Translations under genes and position numbers: made by a program | The notes under the pieces: generated by a model | The model's input: only the letters and a program-made list of their open reading frames with translations | What the model was told of the DNA's origin: nothing | The model's database searches: none | Source of the DNA: an uncultured Oscillospiraceae bacterium | GTDB taxonomy: Bacteria > Bacillota > Clostridia > Oscillospirales > Ruminococcaceae | NCBI GenBank assembly: GCA_904502045.1 | Contig: CAJGEB010000046.1 | Span: 1-7,569 of the forward strand | Length of the DNA stretch: 7,569 bases | Reading direction: 5' to 3' | In this document: positions 1-5,753 of the stretch, piece after piece | Position numbering within the stretch: position 1 is the stretch's first letter | How the letters are laid out: the number at the start of each line of letters is the position of its first letter

Positions 1-1477
1 CGGGCATACCTTCGATATCCACTCCCGCAATTATTTTCTCGGCGTATTCGGGATATTTCAGCATACATGCTATCAGCTTTTCCTGCGCTACTGCCGTTTT
101 TATATGCTTTGCTCTGTCGGGATCCACTATCCTGCCGCTTTTCACCTCAGGGTCAAAAATCTTGAGATCCCTCATACTTTTTTTGCGTTCCTCGCCGCTT
201 TTTCGCCTTATTATCTCATTTATCTGCCGCAATATTGCGTCTTTATCCACTCCGAGCTCTTTTGAGAGATTCCCTGCGTACACCTCGCGCTCCAGCGGAT
301 TTGCCACTCCCGCCACATAAGCACAGCTTTCCTTGAGTATCGCTATTTTGCCCTCATTGGTATGCTCGTCGTACCTTCGCTTTATCAGATCAAGCTCGTA
401 TTCCGCGGCACTTGCGCTGTCCTCTATCAGCTTTTTGAAGCGCAACGCACCAAACTTTTTTATATATTCGTCGGGATCCTTCGCTCCCTCTATCCTCAGC
501 GCCTTCACCCTTACTCCCGCAGCGTCCAAAAGCGGCGCGGCTCTTCTTGCCGCCTTTATTCCCGCCTCATCACTGTCGTAAGATATCGTCACGCTCTTCG
601 CATACTGCGATATCAGCCGCGCCTGCTCCGCAGTCAGCGCGGTTCCGCAGGTTGCAACGGCATTCTCGAATCCCGCCTGATACAGAGAAATCGCGTCCAT
701 ATACCCTTCTACGAGTATAATATTCCCCGATTTGTCATTTTTCGCAAAATTAAGTGCAAAAAGGTTCCTGCTCTTTTTGTAAGCCGCGGTATCCGGCGAG
801 TTTATATATTTCGGCCCGTCACCCTCAAGCTTTCTTGCTCCGAAACCTATTACGTTTCCCCGCAGGTCGATTATCGGGAACATTACCCTGTTTCTGTACG
901 CGTCGTACATCTTACCGTTTCGGTTTTTTATCACGACTCCCGACGCCTCTATCTCTTTTTCGCTGAATCCCGAATCCTTCAATTTATACAGCAGCGCATT
1001 CCAGGAGTCCGGCGCGTATCCGAGTCCGAATTTCCTTATTATCCTGTTTGACAGTCCGCGCTCGGTAAGGTATCTCAGCGCTCCCTTACCCGCATCCGAT
1101 ACAAGCGAGTTATAGTAAAACGACGCCGCCGTTCTGTTTATCTCAAGTATCCGCATCTTCAGCTTAGCCGCATCGTCCTCAACATACTCGTCACTAAGCT
1201 TCATTCCCGCTCTTTCCGCCAAAAACTTCAGCGCCTCGCGGTAGTCAAGATTTTCGATTCTTCTTATAAAGGTAACGACGTCACCCCCTGCTCCGCAACC
1301 GAAGCAGAAAAACGACTGACTATCGGGATATACGGTAAACGAGGGAGTCTTCTCCGAATGAAACGGACAAAGTCCGACCAGATTCCTGCCCCTGCGCTTG
1401 ACCTGGACATAAGAGGATATCACACTTTCGATATCGTTACGGTATTTTATCTCTTCTATAACTCCGTCCGGTATCAC
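1..1477 (-). CDS. dnaG: DNA primase DnaG (C-terminus cut off by window edge)
   Basis: DnaG makes the short RNA primers used by the replicative polymerase and acts with DnaB helicase at the fork. The 492 codons visible here show the expected order. There is an N-terminal CHC2 zinc finger with C37-P-F-H40 and C58-F-G-C61. The catalytic core follows, with RNRVMFP near residue 195. The TOPRIM domain has EGYMD starting at E257 and the acidic pair D301/D303 in SYDSDEAG. The helicase-binding C-terminal domain has only just begun when the window ends; full-length homologues are about 590-600 residues, so roughly 100 are missing. The start is GTG at 1477-1475: AAGGGGGA lies 7 bases upstream, the first residues (IPDGVIEEIKYRNDIESVIS) fit the family, and an in-frame TAA just upstream excludes any ATG further out. 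The gene begins 32 bases after dgt on the same strand. In Clostridia dgt-dnaG is commonly followed by rpoD/sigA, which would lie off the left edge. Confidence 0.97.
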   Translation of the reverse strand, partial: MIPDGVIEEIKYRNDIESVISSYVQVKRRGRNLVGLCPFHSEKTPSFTVYPDSQSFFCFGCGAGGDVVTFIRRIENLDYREALKFLAERAGMKLSDEYVEDDAAKLKMRILEINRTAASFYYNSLVSDAGKGALRYLTERGLSNRIIRKFGLGYAPDSWNALLYKLKDSGFSEKEIEASGVVIKNRNGKMYDAYRNRVMFPIIDLRGNVIGFGARKLEGDGPKYINSPDTAAYKKSRNLFALNFAKNDKSGNIILVEGYMDAISLYQAGFENAVATCGTALTAEQARLISQYAKSVTISYDSDEAGIKAARRAAPLLDAAGVRVKALRIEGAKDPDEYIKKFGALRFKKLIEDSASAAEYELDLIKRRYDEHTNEGKIAILKESCAYVAGVANPLEREVYAGNLSKELGVDKDAILRQINEIIRRKSGEERKKSMRDLKIFDPEVKSGRIVDPDRAKHIKTAVAQEKLIACMLKYPEYAEKIIAGVDIEGMP

Positions 1478-1509
1478 GCACAGTCCCCCTTACTCAAAAT
1501 CTTCCCGCA

Positions 1510-2508
1510 TTATCCCCACGCTTTAGGAACGAACATATCACTAAACTTATTCACCGCAAACCTATCGCTCATTCCCGCGATATAGTCACACACCGCGCGT
1601 TCTTTTCCGTCGCGGTCCATTATCTTCTTGTACTCATCCGGAAGCTCGTCCGGATATTTGCAAAATCGCTTGTAAAGCGTCTGTATCATCTTCTCCGCTT
1701 TACCCTCCTGCGATTTCGCTATCTCATTGGTATATACCGCTTCAAACATAAACTCCTGAAGATGCAGGTAGGTCTTATATATCCCCGATTCCATCGTTAT
1801 ATCCGGCTTATCGGTGCTCGACTCGACTATCGCATTTATAAGGGTAGTTATCCTCTCCGACGTCGTTCTTCCGAGCTTATACTGCACATCCCACGGAATA
1901 TCGTTCGGCTTCAGTACTCCCGCCCTCAGCGCGTCGTCTATGTCATGGTTGGAGTACGCTATCTTATCTGCATACCTCACTATTCTTCCCTCAAGGGTAT
2001 CAGCCGCGGCTCCGCCGGTGTGGCACTCCATACCGTTGCGCACTTCCCTCGTCAGATTGAGTCCCGTACCTCCGTTTTCGATACTCTCCACTATCCTCAC
2101 ACTCTGCTGTGCGTGGATATATCCGCTGGGGCACACCTCATTAAGAGCGCGCTCCCCTGCGTGTCCGAAGGGAGTATGTCCCAAATCGTGTCCGAGTGCG
2201 ATAGCTTCCGTAAGGTCCTCGTTGAGCCGCAGCGCCCTCGCTATCGTACGTGCTATCTGCGAGGTTTCAAGGGTATGAGTCAGGCGAGTACGGTAATGGT
2301 CGCCCTCAGGACTCAAAAATACCTGCGTTTTATGCGAAAGTCTGCGAAACGCCTTGCTATGTATTATCCTATCTCTGTCACGCTGAAATTCAGTCCTCGT
2401 CGGACATCTTTCCTCTTTTTTATCGCGAACGGCGCCTGTATCGGACTTGCATGCATATTTCGACAGTACAAGCCTTTCCATCTGTTCGGTACGCTCTCTT
2501 ATCAGCAT
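1510..2508 (-). CDS. dgt: dGTP triphosphohydrolase-like HD-domain protein
   Basis: A 332-residue cytoplasmic HD-superfamily enzyme of the dGTPase type, which hydrolyses dNTPs to the nucleoside plus triphosphate and so affects nucleotide pools. Metal-site residues are visible: H78 in RLTHTLE, the H107-D108 pair in GHDLGHTPFGHAGE, and D181 in YADKIAY. The N-terminal FQRDRDRIIHSKAFRRLSHK and TQVF segments are also typical. Length matches the shorter Gram-positive dGTPase-like subgroup (about 330-340 residues) rather than the roughly 500-residue E. coli Dgt, so the exact dNTP preference cannot be read from sequence. The ATG at 2508-2506 has an AAAGGGGCGG element with about 8 bases of spacing. The stop codon lies 32 bases before the dnaG start, supporting a dgt-dnaG transcription unit. 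A gap of 73 bases separates it from yigZ upstream; that gap has a TATAAT on this strand (2550-2555) but no convincing -35. Confidence 0.94.
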   Translation of the reverse strand: MLIRERTEQMERLVLSKYACKSDTGAVRDKKEERCPTRTEFQRDRDRIIHSKAFRRLSHKTQVFLSPEGDHYRTRLTHTLETSQIARTIARALRLNEDLTEAIALGHDLGHTPFGHAGERALNEVCPSGYIHAQQSVRIVESIENGGTGLNLTREVRNGMECHTGGAAADTLEGRIVRYADKIAYSNHDIDDALRAGVLKPNDIPWDVQYKLGRTTSERITTLINAIVESSTDKPDITMESGIYKTYLHLQEFMFEAVYTNEIAKSQEGKAEKMIQTLYKRFCKYPDELPDEYKKIMDRDGKERAVCDYIAGMSDRFAVNKFSDMFVPKAWG

Positions 2509-2581
2509 TTTATCCGCCCCTTTCGCCTGCTCAAAATTTCACACCATTAATTATATACTTCTTTTTTCTCTTTTTTCCTGC

Positions 2582-3214
2582 TTACTTTTCAAGTTTTTTT
2601 ATAAAATCGAATCTTTTTTCGATAATTTCCGTTTTTATAGTTCCCGAAGACACGTCCGTCAGCTCGTTTTTGAGGGTATCAAAATCCTTTTCGCGAATAA
2701 GCGCTCGCACCCTTACCTCGCTCTCAAAGCTCTCCTCCAATATCTTCGTTTCGTACTTAGGAAGCGCATACGCCGCCCGCCCGTACATATTATAATCCAT
2801 CTGCATCAGTATCTCGGCGCAAGGCTCCATCGTAACTATCCTCGCCGCCTCTATCGCCGCTTTGGTACTGCCCGAATACGCTCTGATAAGTCCGCCGACG
2901 CCGAGCAGCGTTCCCCCGAAATACCTCGTCACCACCGCTATTACGTCAGACAGATTTTCCCGCTCAAGCAGCTCAAGCATCGGCGCTCCCGCAGTACCCT
3001 GCGGCTCACCGTCATCGCTGAACCTCTTTATATTATTCCCCCGCAAAATGCAGGCATACGCATAATGCCGCGCACCCTTATATTTCGAGCGGGTATCATC
3101 AAGCACGGCCTCGGCTTCCTCCCAGCTTTTCACCGGTACAAGCCTGCCTATAAACCTCGATTTCTTCTCAACTATCTCGTCGGTCGCCTCTTCCAGCGCC
3201 GTCCTATACTCCAT
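2582..3214 (-). CDS. yigZ: YigZ/IMPACT family protein
   Basis: A 210-residue member of the YigZ/IMPACT family (UPF0029 N-terminal domain plus DUF1949 C-terminal domain). Family hallmarks are clear: KKSRFIG at 17-23, ARHYAYA at 48-54, RFSDDGEPQGTAGAPML at 64-80 and RYFGGTLLGVGGLIRAYS at 97-114. The rest, from about 135, fits the small ferredoxin-like DUF1949 domain. Eukaryotic IMPACT modulates GCN2 signalling and the bacterial protein has been linked to translation or stress, but a biochemical activity is not settled and none can be deduced here. The ATG at 3214 is preceded by AAAAAGGCGGT, a weak Shine-Dalgarno. It lies between rpmE and dgt on the same strand, 76 bases after rpmE with a terminator-like hairpin between them. 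Length and motifs are complete, with no sign of decay. Confidence 0.93.
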   Translation of the reverse strand: MEYRTALEEATDEIVEKKSRFIGRLVPVKSWEEAEAVLDDTRSKYKGARHYAYACILRGNNIKRFSDDGEPQGTAGAPMLELLERENLSDVIAVVTRYFGGTLLGVGGLIRAYSGSTKAAIEAARIVTMEPCAEILMQMDYNMYGRAAYALPKYETKILEESFESEVRVRALIREKDFDTLKNELTDVSSGTIKTEIIEKRFDFIKKLEK

Positions 3215-3231
3215 ACCGCACCGCCTTTTTT

Positions 3232-3269
3232 AGATAAAGCGAATAGGGGCGGGAAAATCAACCCGCCCC
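3232..3269 (-). terminator. Terminator-like hairpin between rpmE and yigZ
   Basis: A perfect 8-bp GC-rich stem (GGGGCGGG at 3246-3253, CCCGCCCC at 3262-3269) has an 8-base loop. Read on the minus strand it follows the rpmE stop by about 21 bases. The downstream tail (TATTCGCTTTATCT) is only partly T-rich, so termination is probably incomplete. It could act as an attenuator that makes rpmE mRNA abundant while letting some transcripts continue into yigZ-dgt-dnaG. Confidence 0.65.
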
Positions 3270-3290
3270 GAATTTTCGGAAAAAGCAGTA

Positions 3291-3491
3291 TTATTCAATA
3301 CCGAAACGCTTCTTAAATCTGTCAACGCGACCTCCTGTATCAACAAGCTTCTGCTTGCCGGTAAAGAAAGGGTGGCATTTAGAACAAATTTCAACGCGGA
3401 TGTCCTTCTTGGTGGAGCCCGTCTCGATCACTTCTCCGCATGCGCACTTAATGGTGGTCTGCTGGTAATCCGGATGGATATTCTCTTTCAT
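3291..3491 (-). CDS. rpmE: 50S ribosomal protein L31, zinc-binding type
   Basis: A 66-residue protein that starts [10 protein letters not shown] and ends [14 protein letters not shown](IE), matching bacterial L31 in length and sequence. L31 sits on the central protuberance of the large subunit and contributes to bridges with the small subunit. All four zinc ligands of the C+ form are present (C16, C18, C36, C39), so this is the zinc-containing RpmE rather than the cysteine-free YtiA/RpmE2 paralogue. In Bacillus the two forms exchange according to zinc supply. No Zur-like operator is evident here. The ATG at 3491 has a strong AGAGGTGA ribosome binding site about 7 bases upstream and a good sigma-A promoter at 3531-3559. 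Confidence 0.98.
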   Translation of the reverse strand: MKENIHPDYQQTTIKCACGEVIETGSTKKDIRVEICSKCHPFFTGKQKLVDTGGRVDRFKKRFGIE

Positions 3492-3530
3492 TGGTCGTTC
3501 ACCTCTTTCGAAATTGACGGTAACAAATGA

Positions 3531-3559
3531 ATAATATCACACGTCTTTTAAAATTGCAA
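3531..3559 (-). promoter_or_regulatory. Sigma-A promoter of rpmE
   Basis: Read on the minus strand: -35 TTGCAA (3559-3554), a 17-base spacer ending in TGA, then -10 TATTAT (3536-3531). The TG one base before the -10 makes it an extended -10 promoter. The expected start near 3524 gives a leader of about 33 bases ending at the rpmE ribosome binding site, too short for a riboswitch. Confidence 0.8.
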
Positions 3560-3788
3560 GTATTTTTTTATATTCATTTCAATTTTTTAATATTTTACTT
3601 TATTTTGTCCCGAAATCGCAGCTTTTGAACTCCTTTTCTTCGTTTTACACGCTTTTTATTCCGCCAAAAATTCCCTTTTCGGATTTATTATTTTTTTATC
3701 AAATCCGCAAATAATAAAAAACGATAAAAATATTATCTGCGAACGGCGGCGCATTTTTCCGCCAATACCATTTAAGGAGATCAAAATT
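3560..3788. other. AT-rich intergenic region upstream of the deacetylase gene
   Basis: This 229-bp gap holds no credible gene. It begins behind the rpmE promoter and must also carry the promoter for the plus-strand deacetylase gene. A possible plus-strand -10 (TATTAT, 3731-3736) has no recognisable -35 at normal spacing, so that promoter is not assigned. An imperfect inverted repeat covers this -10. A short 5-bp hairpin (GGCGG 3745-3749, CCGCC 3759-3763) precedes the ribosome binding site AAGGAGA. Confidence 0.6.
3706..3741. repeat. Imperfect inverted repeat over a candidate -10
   Basis: CGCAAATAATA (3706-3716) and TATTATCTGCG (3731-3741) are reverse complements except for one position, separated by 14 bases. 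The right arm contains the TATTAT that could be the -10 of the downstream deacetylase gene. It could be a protein-binding operator or an RNA hairpin; in such AT-rich DNA it may also be chance. Confidence 0.4.
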
Positions 3789-4781
3789 ATGAAACTGATC
3801 AAATTAGCAACGATCTTCTGCGCCGTAGCTCTCTGCCTTTCGCTCGGAGCGTGTAATTTCGGCGGAGGAGATGAGTCTTCCCAAAGCTCGCGTTCCTCTG
3901 TTTCCGAGAGCTCGCGCTTTGAGTCCTCAAGATCGGAGCCCGATTTCTCCATTCCCGACATATCAATCCCCGATATATCTCTTCCCGATATGTCCTACCC
4001 CGAGGCGTCCAACTCTCTTATAGATCCCGGTTCCTCGGATCCCGCATTAGATATAAACGTCAATGCTATGAGCGTCGATTTTTCACAAATCGGCGCTCTT
4101 GATAAAAGTGCGGTAAATTACGGCTCCGGCAGCCGCAAAACACCGGACGGTAAAAGTGAATCCGCACTCATCTTCAAAAACAAGTACTCCTCCTACGCCG
4201 CCGATTTTATGCGTGACGAAGAGGGTAAGATATACCTTACCTTTGACGAGGGCTACGAAAACGGCTATACCGCTCCTATCCTTGACGTTTTGAAGGAGAA
4301 AAACGTGTCGGCGGTATTTTTCGTGACGATGCACTACGCAAAATCCAACCCCGAGCTTATCAGGCGTATGATAGATGAGGGACACATCGTTGCCAACCAC
4401 ACCGCCAATCACCCCGAAATGCCCCATATATCTCTCGAAAAAGCCGCAGCCGAAATTACCGAGCTACACCAATATATCAAGGAAAATTTTGATTACGAAA
4501 TGTCCCTTTTCAGATTTCCGCAGGGTATGTTCAGCGAAAGCACCCTGAAACTCGTTGAGGAGCTCGGCTACCGCAGCGTTTTCTGGAGTTTTGCTTACAA
4601 GGATTGGGACGTAAATTCACAGCCCGATAACGCTGCCGCACTCAAGAAAATTACCGATTTCGCCCACGACGGAGCTATCTACCTTCTGCACGCAGTATCA
4701 AAAACCAACGCCGAAGTATTAGGCGACGCAATAGACGAGCTGCGCACTCTCGGCTACGAGCTTGAAAAATATCCTGCATAA
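3789..4781 (+). CDS. pdaA: PdaA-like polysaccharide deacetylase lipoprotein
   Basis: A 330-residue exported protein of the NodB/carbohydrate-esterase 4 fold, closest in motif pattern to PdaA, which removes the acetyl group from muramic acid in peptidoglycan on the way to the muramic delta-lactam of spore cortex. The signal peptide ends in a lipobox, L19-G-A-C22, so it is probably anchored to the outer face of the membrane by a lipidated cysteine. Residues 28-50 are rich in Ser, Arg and Glu and residues 51-74 are five-residue repeats, together forming a spacer. The catalytic domain starts near 146: YLTFDEGYENGYT (D153; PdaA-type TFDxGYENG instead of the usual TFDDG), zinc motif NHTANHP (H204, H208), RFPQGMF (242-248), and LLHAVSKTNAE (H301). 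AAGGAGA lies 9 bases before the ATG. No terminator follows; the next promoter begins 25 bases after the stop. Strict PdaA function implies a spore former, but a general peptidoglycan deacetylase is possible. Confidence 0.9.
   Translation: MKLIKLATIFCAVALCLSLGACNFGGGDESSQSSRSSVSESSRFESSRSEPDFSIPDISIPDISLPDMSYPEASNSLIDPGSSDPALDINVNAMSVDFSQIGALDKSAVNYGSGSRKTPDGKSESALIFKNKYSSYAADFMRDEEGKIYLTFDEGYENGYTAPILDVLKEKNVSAVFFVTMHYAKSNPELIRRMIDEGHIVANHTANHPEMPHISLEKAAAEITELHQYIKENFDYEMSLFRFPQGMFSESTLKLVEELGYRSVFWSFAYKDWDVNSQPDNAAALKKITDFAHDGAIYLLHAVSKTNAEVLGDAIDELRTLGYELEKYPA
3939..4010 (+). repeat. 15-bp tandem repeat encoding PDISI-type units
   Basis: Four full 15-bp units and a partial fifth, each beginning CCCGA, encode PDFSI, PDISI, PDISL, PDMSY and PEAS (residues 51-74 of the deacetylase). 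Bases are diverged but the period is exact. The units lie between the Ser-rich spacer and the catalytic domain and probably extend the stalk from the membrane. Confidence 0.85.
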
Positions 4782-4805
4782 AATCCGCATCTTGTTTTAT
4801 TTTTG

Positions 4806-4834
4806 TTGACTTGCTTTCAAAAAAACGGTATTAT
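4806..4834 (+). promoter_or_regulatory. Sigma-A promoter of the DUF47 gene
   Basis: -35 TTGACT (4806-4811), a 17-base spacer and -10 TATTAT (4829-4834), immediately followed by a second overlapping TATTAT (4834-4839). The predicted start near 4841 leaves a leader of about 50 bases. The promoter sits only 25 bases after the deacetylase stop codon, so the DUF47 gene need not depend on readthrough. Confidence 0.82.
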
Positions 4835-4842
4835 ATTATCAT

Positions 4843-4856
4843 TACGGTAGACCGTA
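4843..4856. promoter_or_regulatory. Palindrome at the predicted transcription start
   Basis: TACGGT-AG-ACCGTA is a perfect 6-bp-arm palindrome with a 2-base centre, located just after the -10 where transcription should begin. A further ACGGT copy lies at 4825-4829 in the spacer. The position suits a repressor operator. A 2-base loop is too tight for a normal hairpin and no T-tract follows, so a terminator is unlikely. Confidence 0.4.
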
Positions 4857-4891
4857 CCGATTTCCAATCTTTTACAGAAAGGACCGTCGCT

Positions 4892-5518
4892 ATGAAAGCA
4901 AAAGTCAAAGATAACGATTATTTTTTAATGTTTGTCGAACTCGTGGAGTTTTCACGCTCCGCCGCTCTCTTTCTTAAGGAATCGGTGGAAAATTTCGACT
5001 ACTCCACCCTTGAGCAGTCCCTCGAACACATTCACAAAATCGAGCACGACGCCGATATTGCAAAACACGCACTCATCTCAAAGCTCGCAAAGGAGTTTAT
5101 TGCTCCGCTTGACAGAGAAGACATTATCCGTCTTGCCGAGGAGATAGATGATGTTACCGACAACATCGAAGAGGCTCTGCGCGATATCTATATGTACGAT
5201 ATCCGCGTACTCCGCCCCGAAGCAGCACAATTCGCTCAGACGATAGTTAAGCTGTGCGATTCTCTTAAGGGCGTTATGGAGGAGTTCAGAAACTTCAAAA
5301 AATCCAAGGATATATCCAGCTATATCATAGACATCAACCATCTCGAAGAGGACGGCGACAAAATTTACACCGATGCCATCCGCTCCCTTTATTCCACCAG
5401 CGGAAACCCCATCGAGATCCTCTCTTGGACTCGCACCTTCGATCAGCTTGAGAAGTGCTGTGACTCCTGCGAGCACGTTGCCGATGCTATCGAGAGCGTT
5501 ATCCTCAAAAACACTTAA
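4892..5518 (+). CDS. DUF47 / PhoU-like protein
   Basis: A 208-residue, almost entirely helical cytoplasmic protein of the DUF47 family, which shares the PhoU three-helix-bundle fold. Family members usually accompany Pit-type low-affinity phosphate transporters and are thought to regulate or couple to them. Acidic and histidine motifs that form metal clusters in PhoU-like proteins are visible: HKIEHDAD (about 49-56), EIDDVTDNIEEALRD (about 85-99), HLEEDGD (about 153-159) and CDSCEHVADAIE (about 191-202). The chosen ATG at 4892 has AAAGGA 8 bases upstream. The reading frame is open further upstream to a TTG at 4811, but that overlaps the promoter and adds non-family residues. Length is typical (about 205-215). 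There is no pit gene beside it in this window: the upstream neighbour is a deacetylase and downstream is a terminator. Confidence 0.9.
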   Translation: MKAKVKDNDYFLMFVELVEFSRSAALFLKESVENFDYSTLEQSLEHIHKIEHDADIAKHALISKLAKEFIAPLDREDIIRLAEEIDDVTDNIEEALRDIYMYDIRVLRPEAAQFAQTIVKLCDSLKGVMEEFRNFKKSKDISSYIIDINHLEEDGDKIYTDAIRSLYSTSGNPIEILSWTRTFDQLEKCCDSCEHVADAIESVILKNT

Positions 5519-5562
5519 TTTACAAATTACCAATCGAAATTTCAATCTTTGTTTACAGGTGC

Positions 5563-5593
5563 TTAACACAATTTCTTTTGGGGAGGATATAAT
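5563..5593 (+). promoter_or_regulatory. Possible internal promoter of a short RNA
   Basis: A perfect -10 TATAAT (5588-5593) has TTAACA (5563-5568, five of six bases of the -35 consensus) 19 bases upstream. The spacer is longer than the preferred 17, so strength is doubtful. If used, transcription would start near 5600 and give an RNA of about 95 bases: a hairpin, an unpaired C-rich stretch and the terminator. Confidence 0.3.
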
Positions 5594-5657
5594 AAAATTA
5601 CGCTTTACACAGAGTAAAGCGGTGCTCTACCCTCCTCAAAACACACCTCAACAAGAG

Positions 5658-5697
5658 AAAGGACTCGCCGCCGCAAGCGAGTCCTTTTCTTTTTCTT
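5658..5697 (+). terminator. Strong intrinsic terminator
   Basis: An 11-bp perfect stem, AAAGGACTCGC (5658-5668) with GCGAGTCCTTT (5677-5687), has an 8-base loop and is followed by TCTTTTTCTT. It ends transcription from the DUF47 gene and from any RNA made in the gap. Its T-rich tail abuts the -35 of the CPBP promoter, so the two transcription units are separated. Confidence 0.9.
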
Positions 5698-5723
5698 GAA
5701 AAAAATGCATTTTACGGTATAAT
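5696..5723 (+). promoter_or_regulatory. Sigma-A promoter of the CPBP gene
   Basis: -35 TTGAAA (5696-5701), a 16-base spacer ending in ACGG, and -10 TATAAT (5718-5723), with a second overlapping TATAAT at 5723-5728. The expected start is near 5730, giving a leader of about 24 bases. The stretch 5714-5735 matches the DUF47 promoter region 4825-4846 at 20 of 22 positions. Confidence 0.82.
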
Positions 5724-5753
5724 ATAATCATTACGTCGTCGGAGGAATATATT

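Larger units (their letters stand above)
5549..5697 (+). ncRNA. Candidate structured RNA between DUF47 and CPBP genes
   Basis: No gene is visible here, yet four complementary pairs nest inside one another. TTGTT 5549-5553 pairs with AACAA 5650-5654; AGGTG 5557-5561 with CACCT 5644-5648; TTTTGGGGAGG 5576-5586 with CCTCCTCAAAA 5631-5641 (11 bp, one G-U); and CGCTTTAC 5601-5608 with GTAAAGCG 5614-5621 (8 bp, 5-base loop). A large internal loop (5587-5600 opposite 5622-5630) separates the last two. A strong terminator ends the unit. A long rod with an open internal loop loosely recalls 6S RNA but no diagnostic 6S sequence was recognised. It may be a 3' UTR element of the DUF47 mRNA, a free-standing RNA, or a shorter sRNA starting near 5600. 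Pairing is seen; transcription and function are inferred. Confidence 0.4.

Noticed and set aside
362..1051. Long plus-strand open frames across the dnaG, dgt and yigZ regions.
   Set aside because: They are antisense to genes with full family motifs, are rich in Arg/Tyr/Pro from reverse reading, and lack ribosome binding sites or recognisable domains.
2550..2555. TATAAT on the minus strand before dgt as a promoter.
   Set aside because: The nearest -35-like hexamer (TTGAAA in the end of yigZ) is about 31 bases away; the spacing is wrong and no TG extension is present.
3231..3260. TTGATT and TTTATC at 17-base spacing on the minus strand as a yigZ promoter.
   Set aside because: The -10 matches only three consensus bases and the element lies inside the terminator hairpin.
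4811..4891. Upstream extension of the DUF47 reading frame from a TTG codon.
   Set aside because: It overlaps the -35/-10 promoter and transcription start, adds residues unlike the family, and the ATG at 4892 has a good ribosome binding site.
5601..5631. On the minus strand GGTAGAGCACC followed by a hairpin resembles part of a tRNA (D arm and anticodon stem).
   Set aside because: The partner half of the D stem is missing, the hairpin is 8 bp with a 5-base loop instead of 5 bp with 7, and there is no T arm or acceptor stem.
5373..5699. Plus-strand open frame running from the end of the DUF47 gene through the RNA-like region.
   Set aside because: It begins inside DUF47 in another frame, has no ribosome binding site, and runs through the terminator hairpin and its T-tract.
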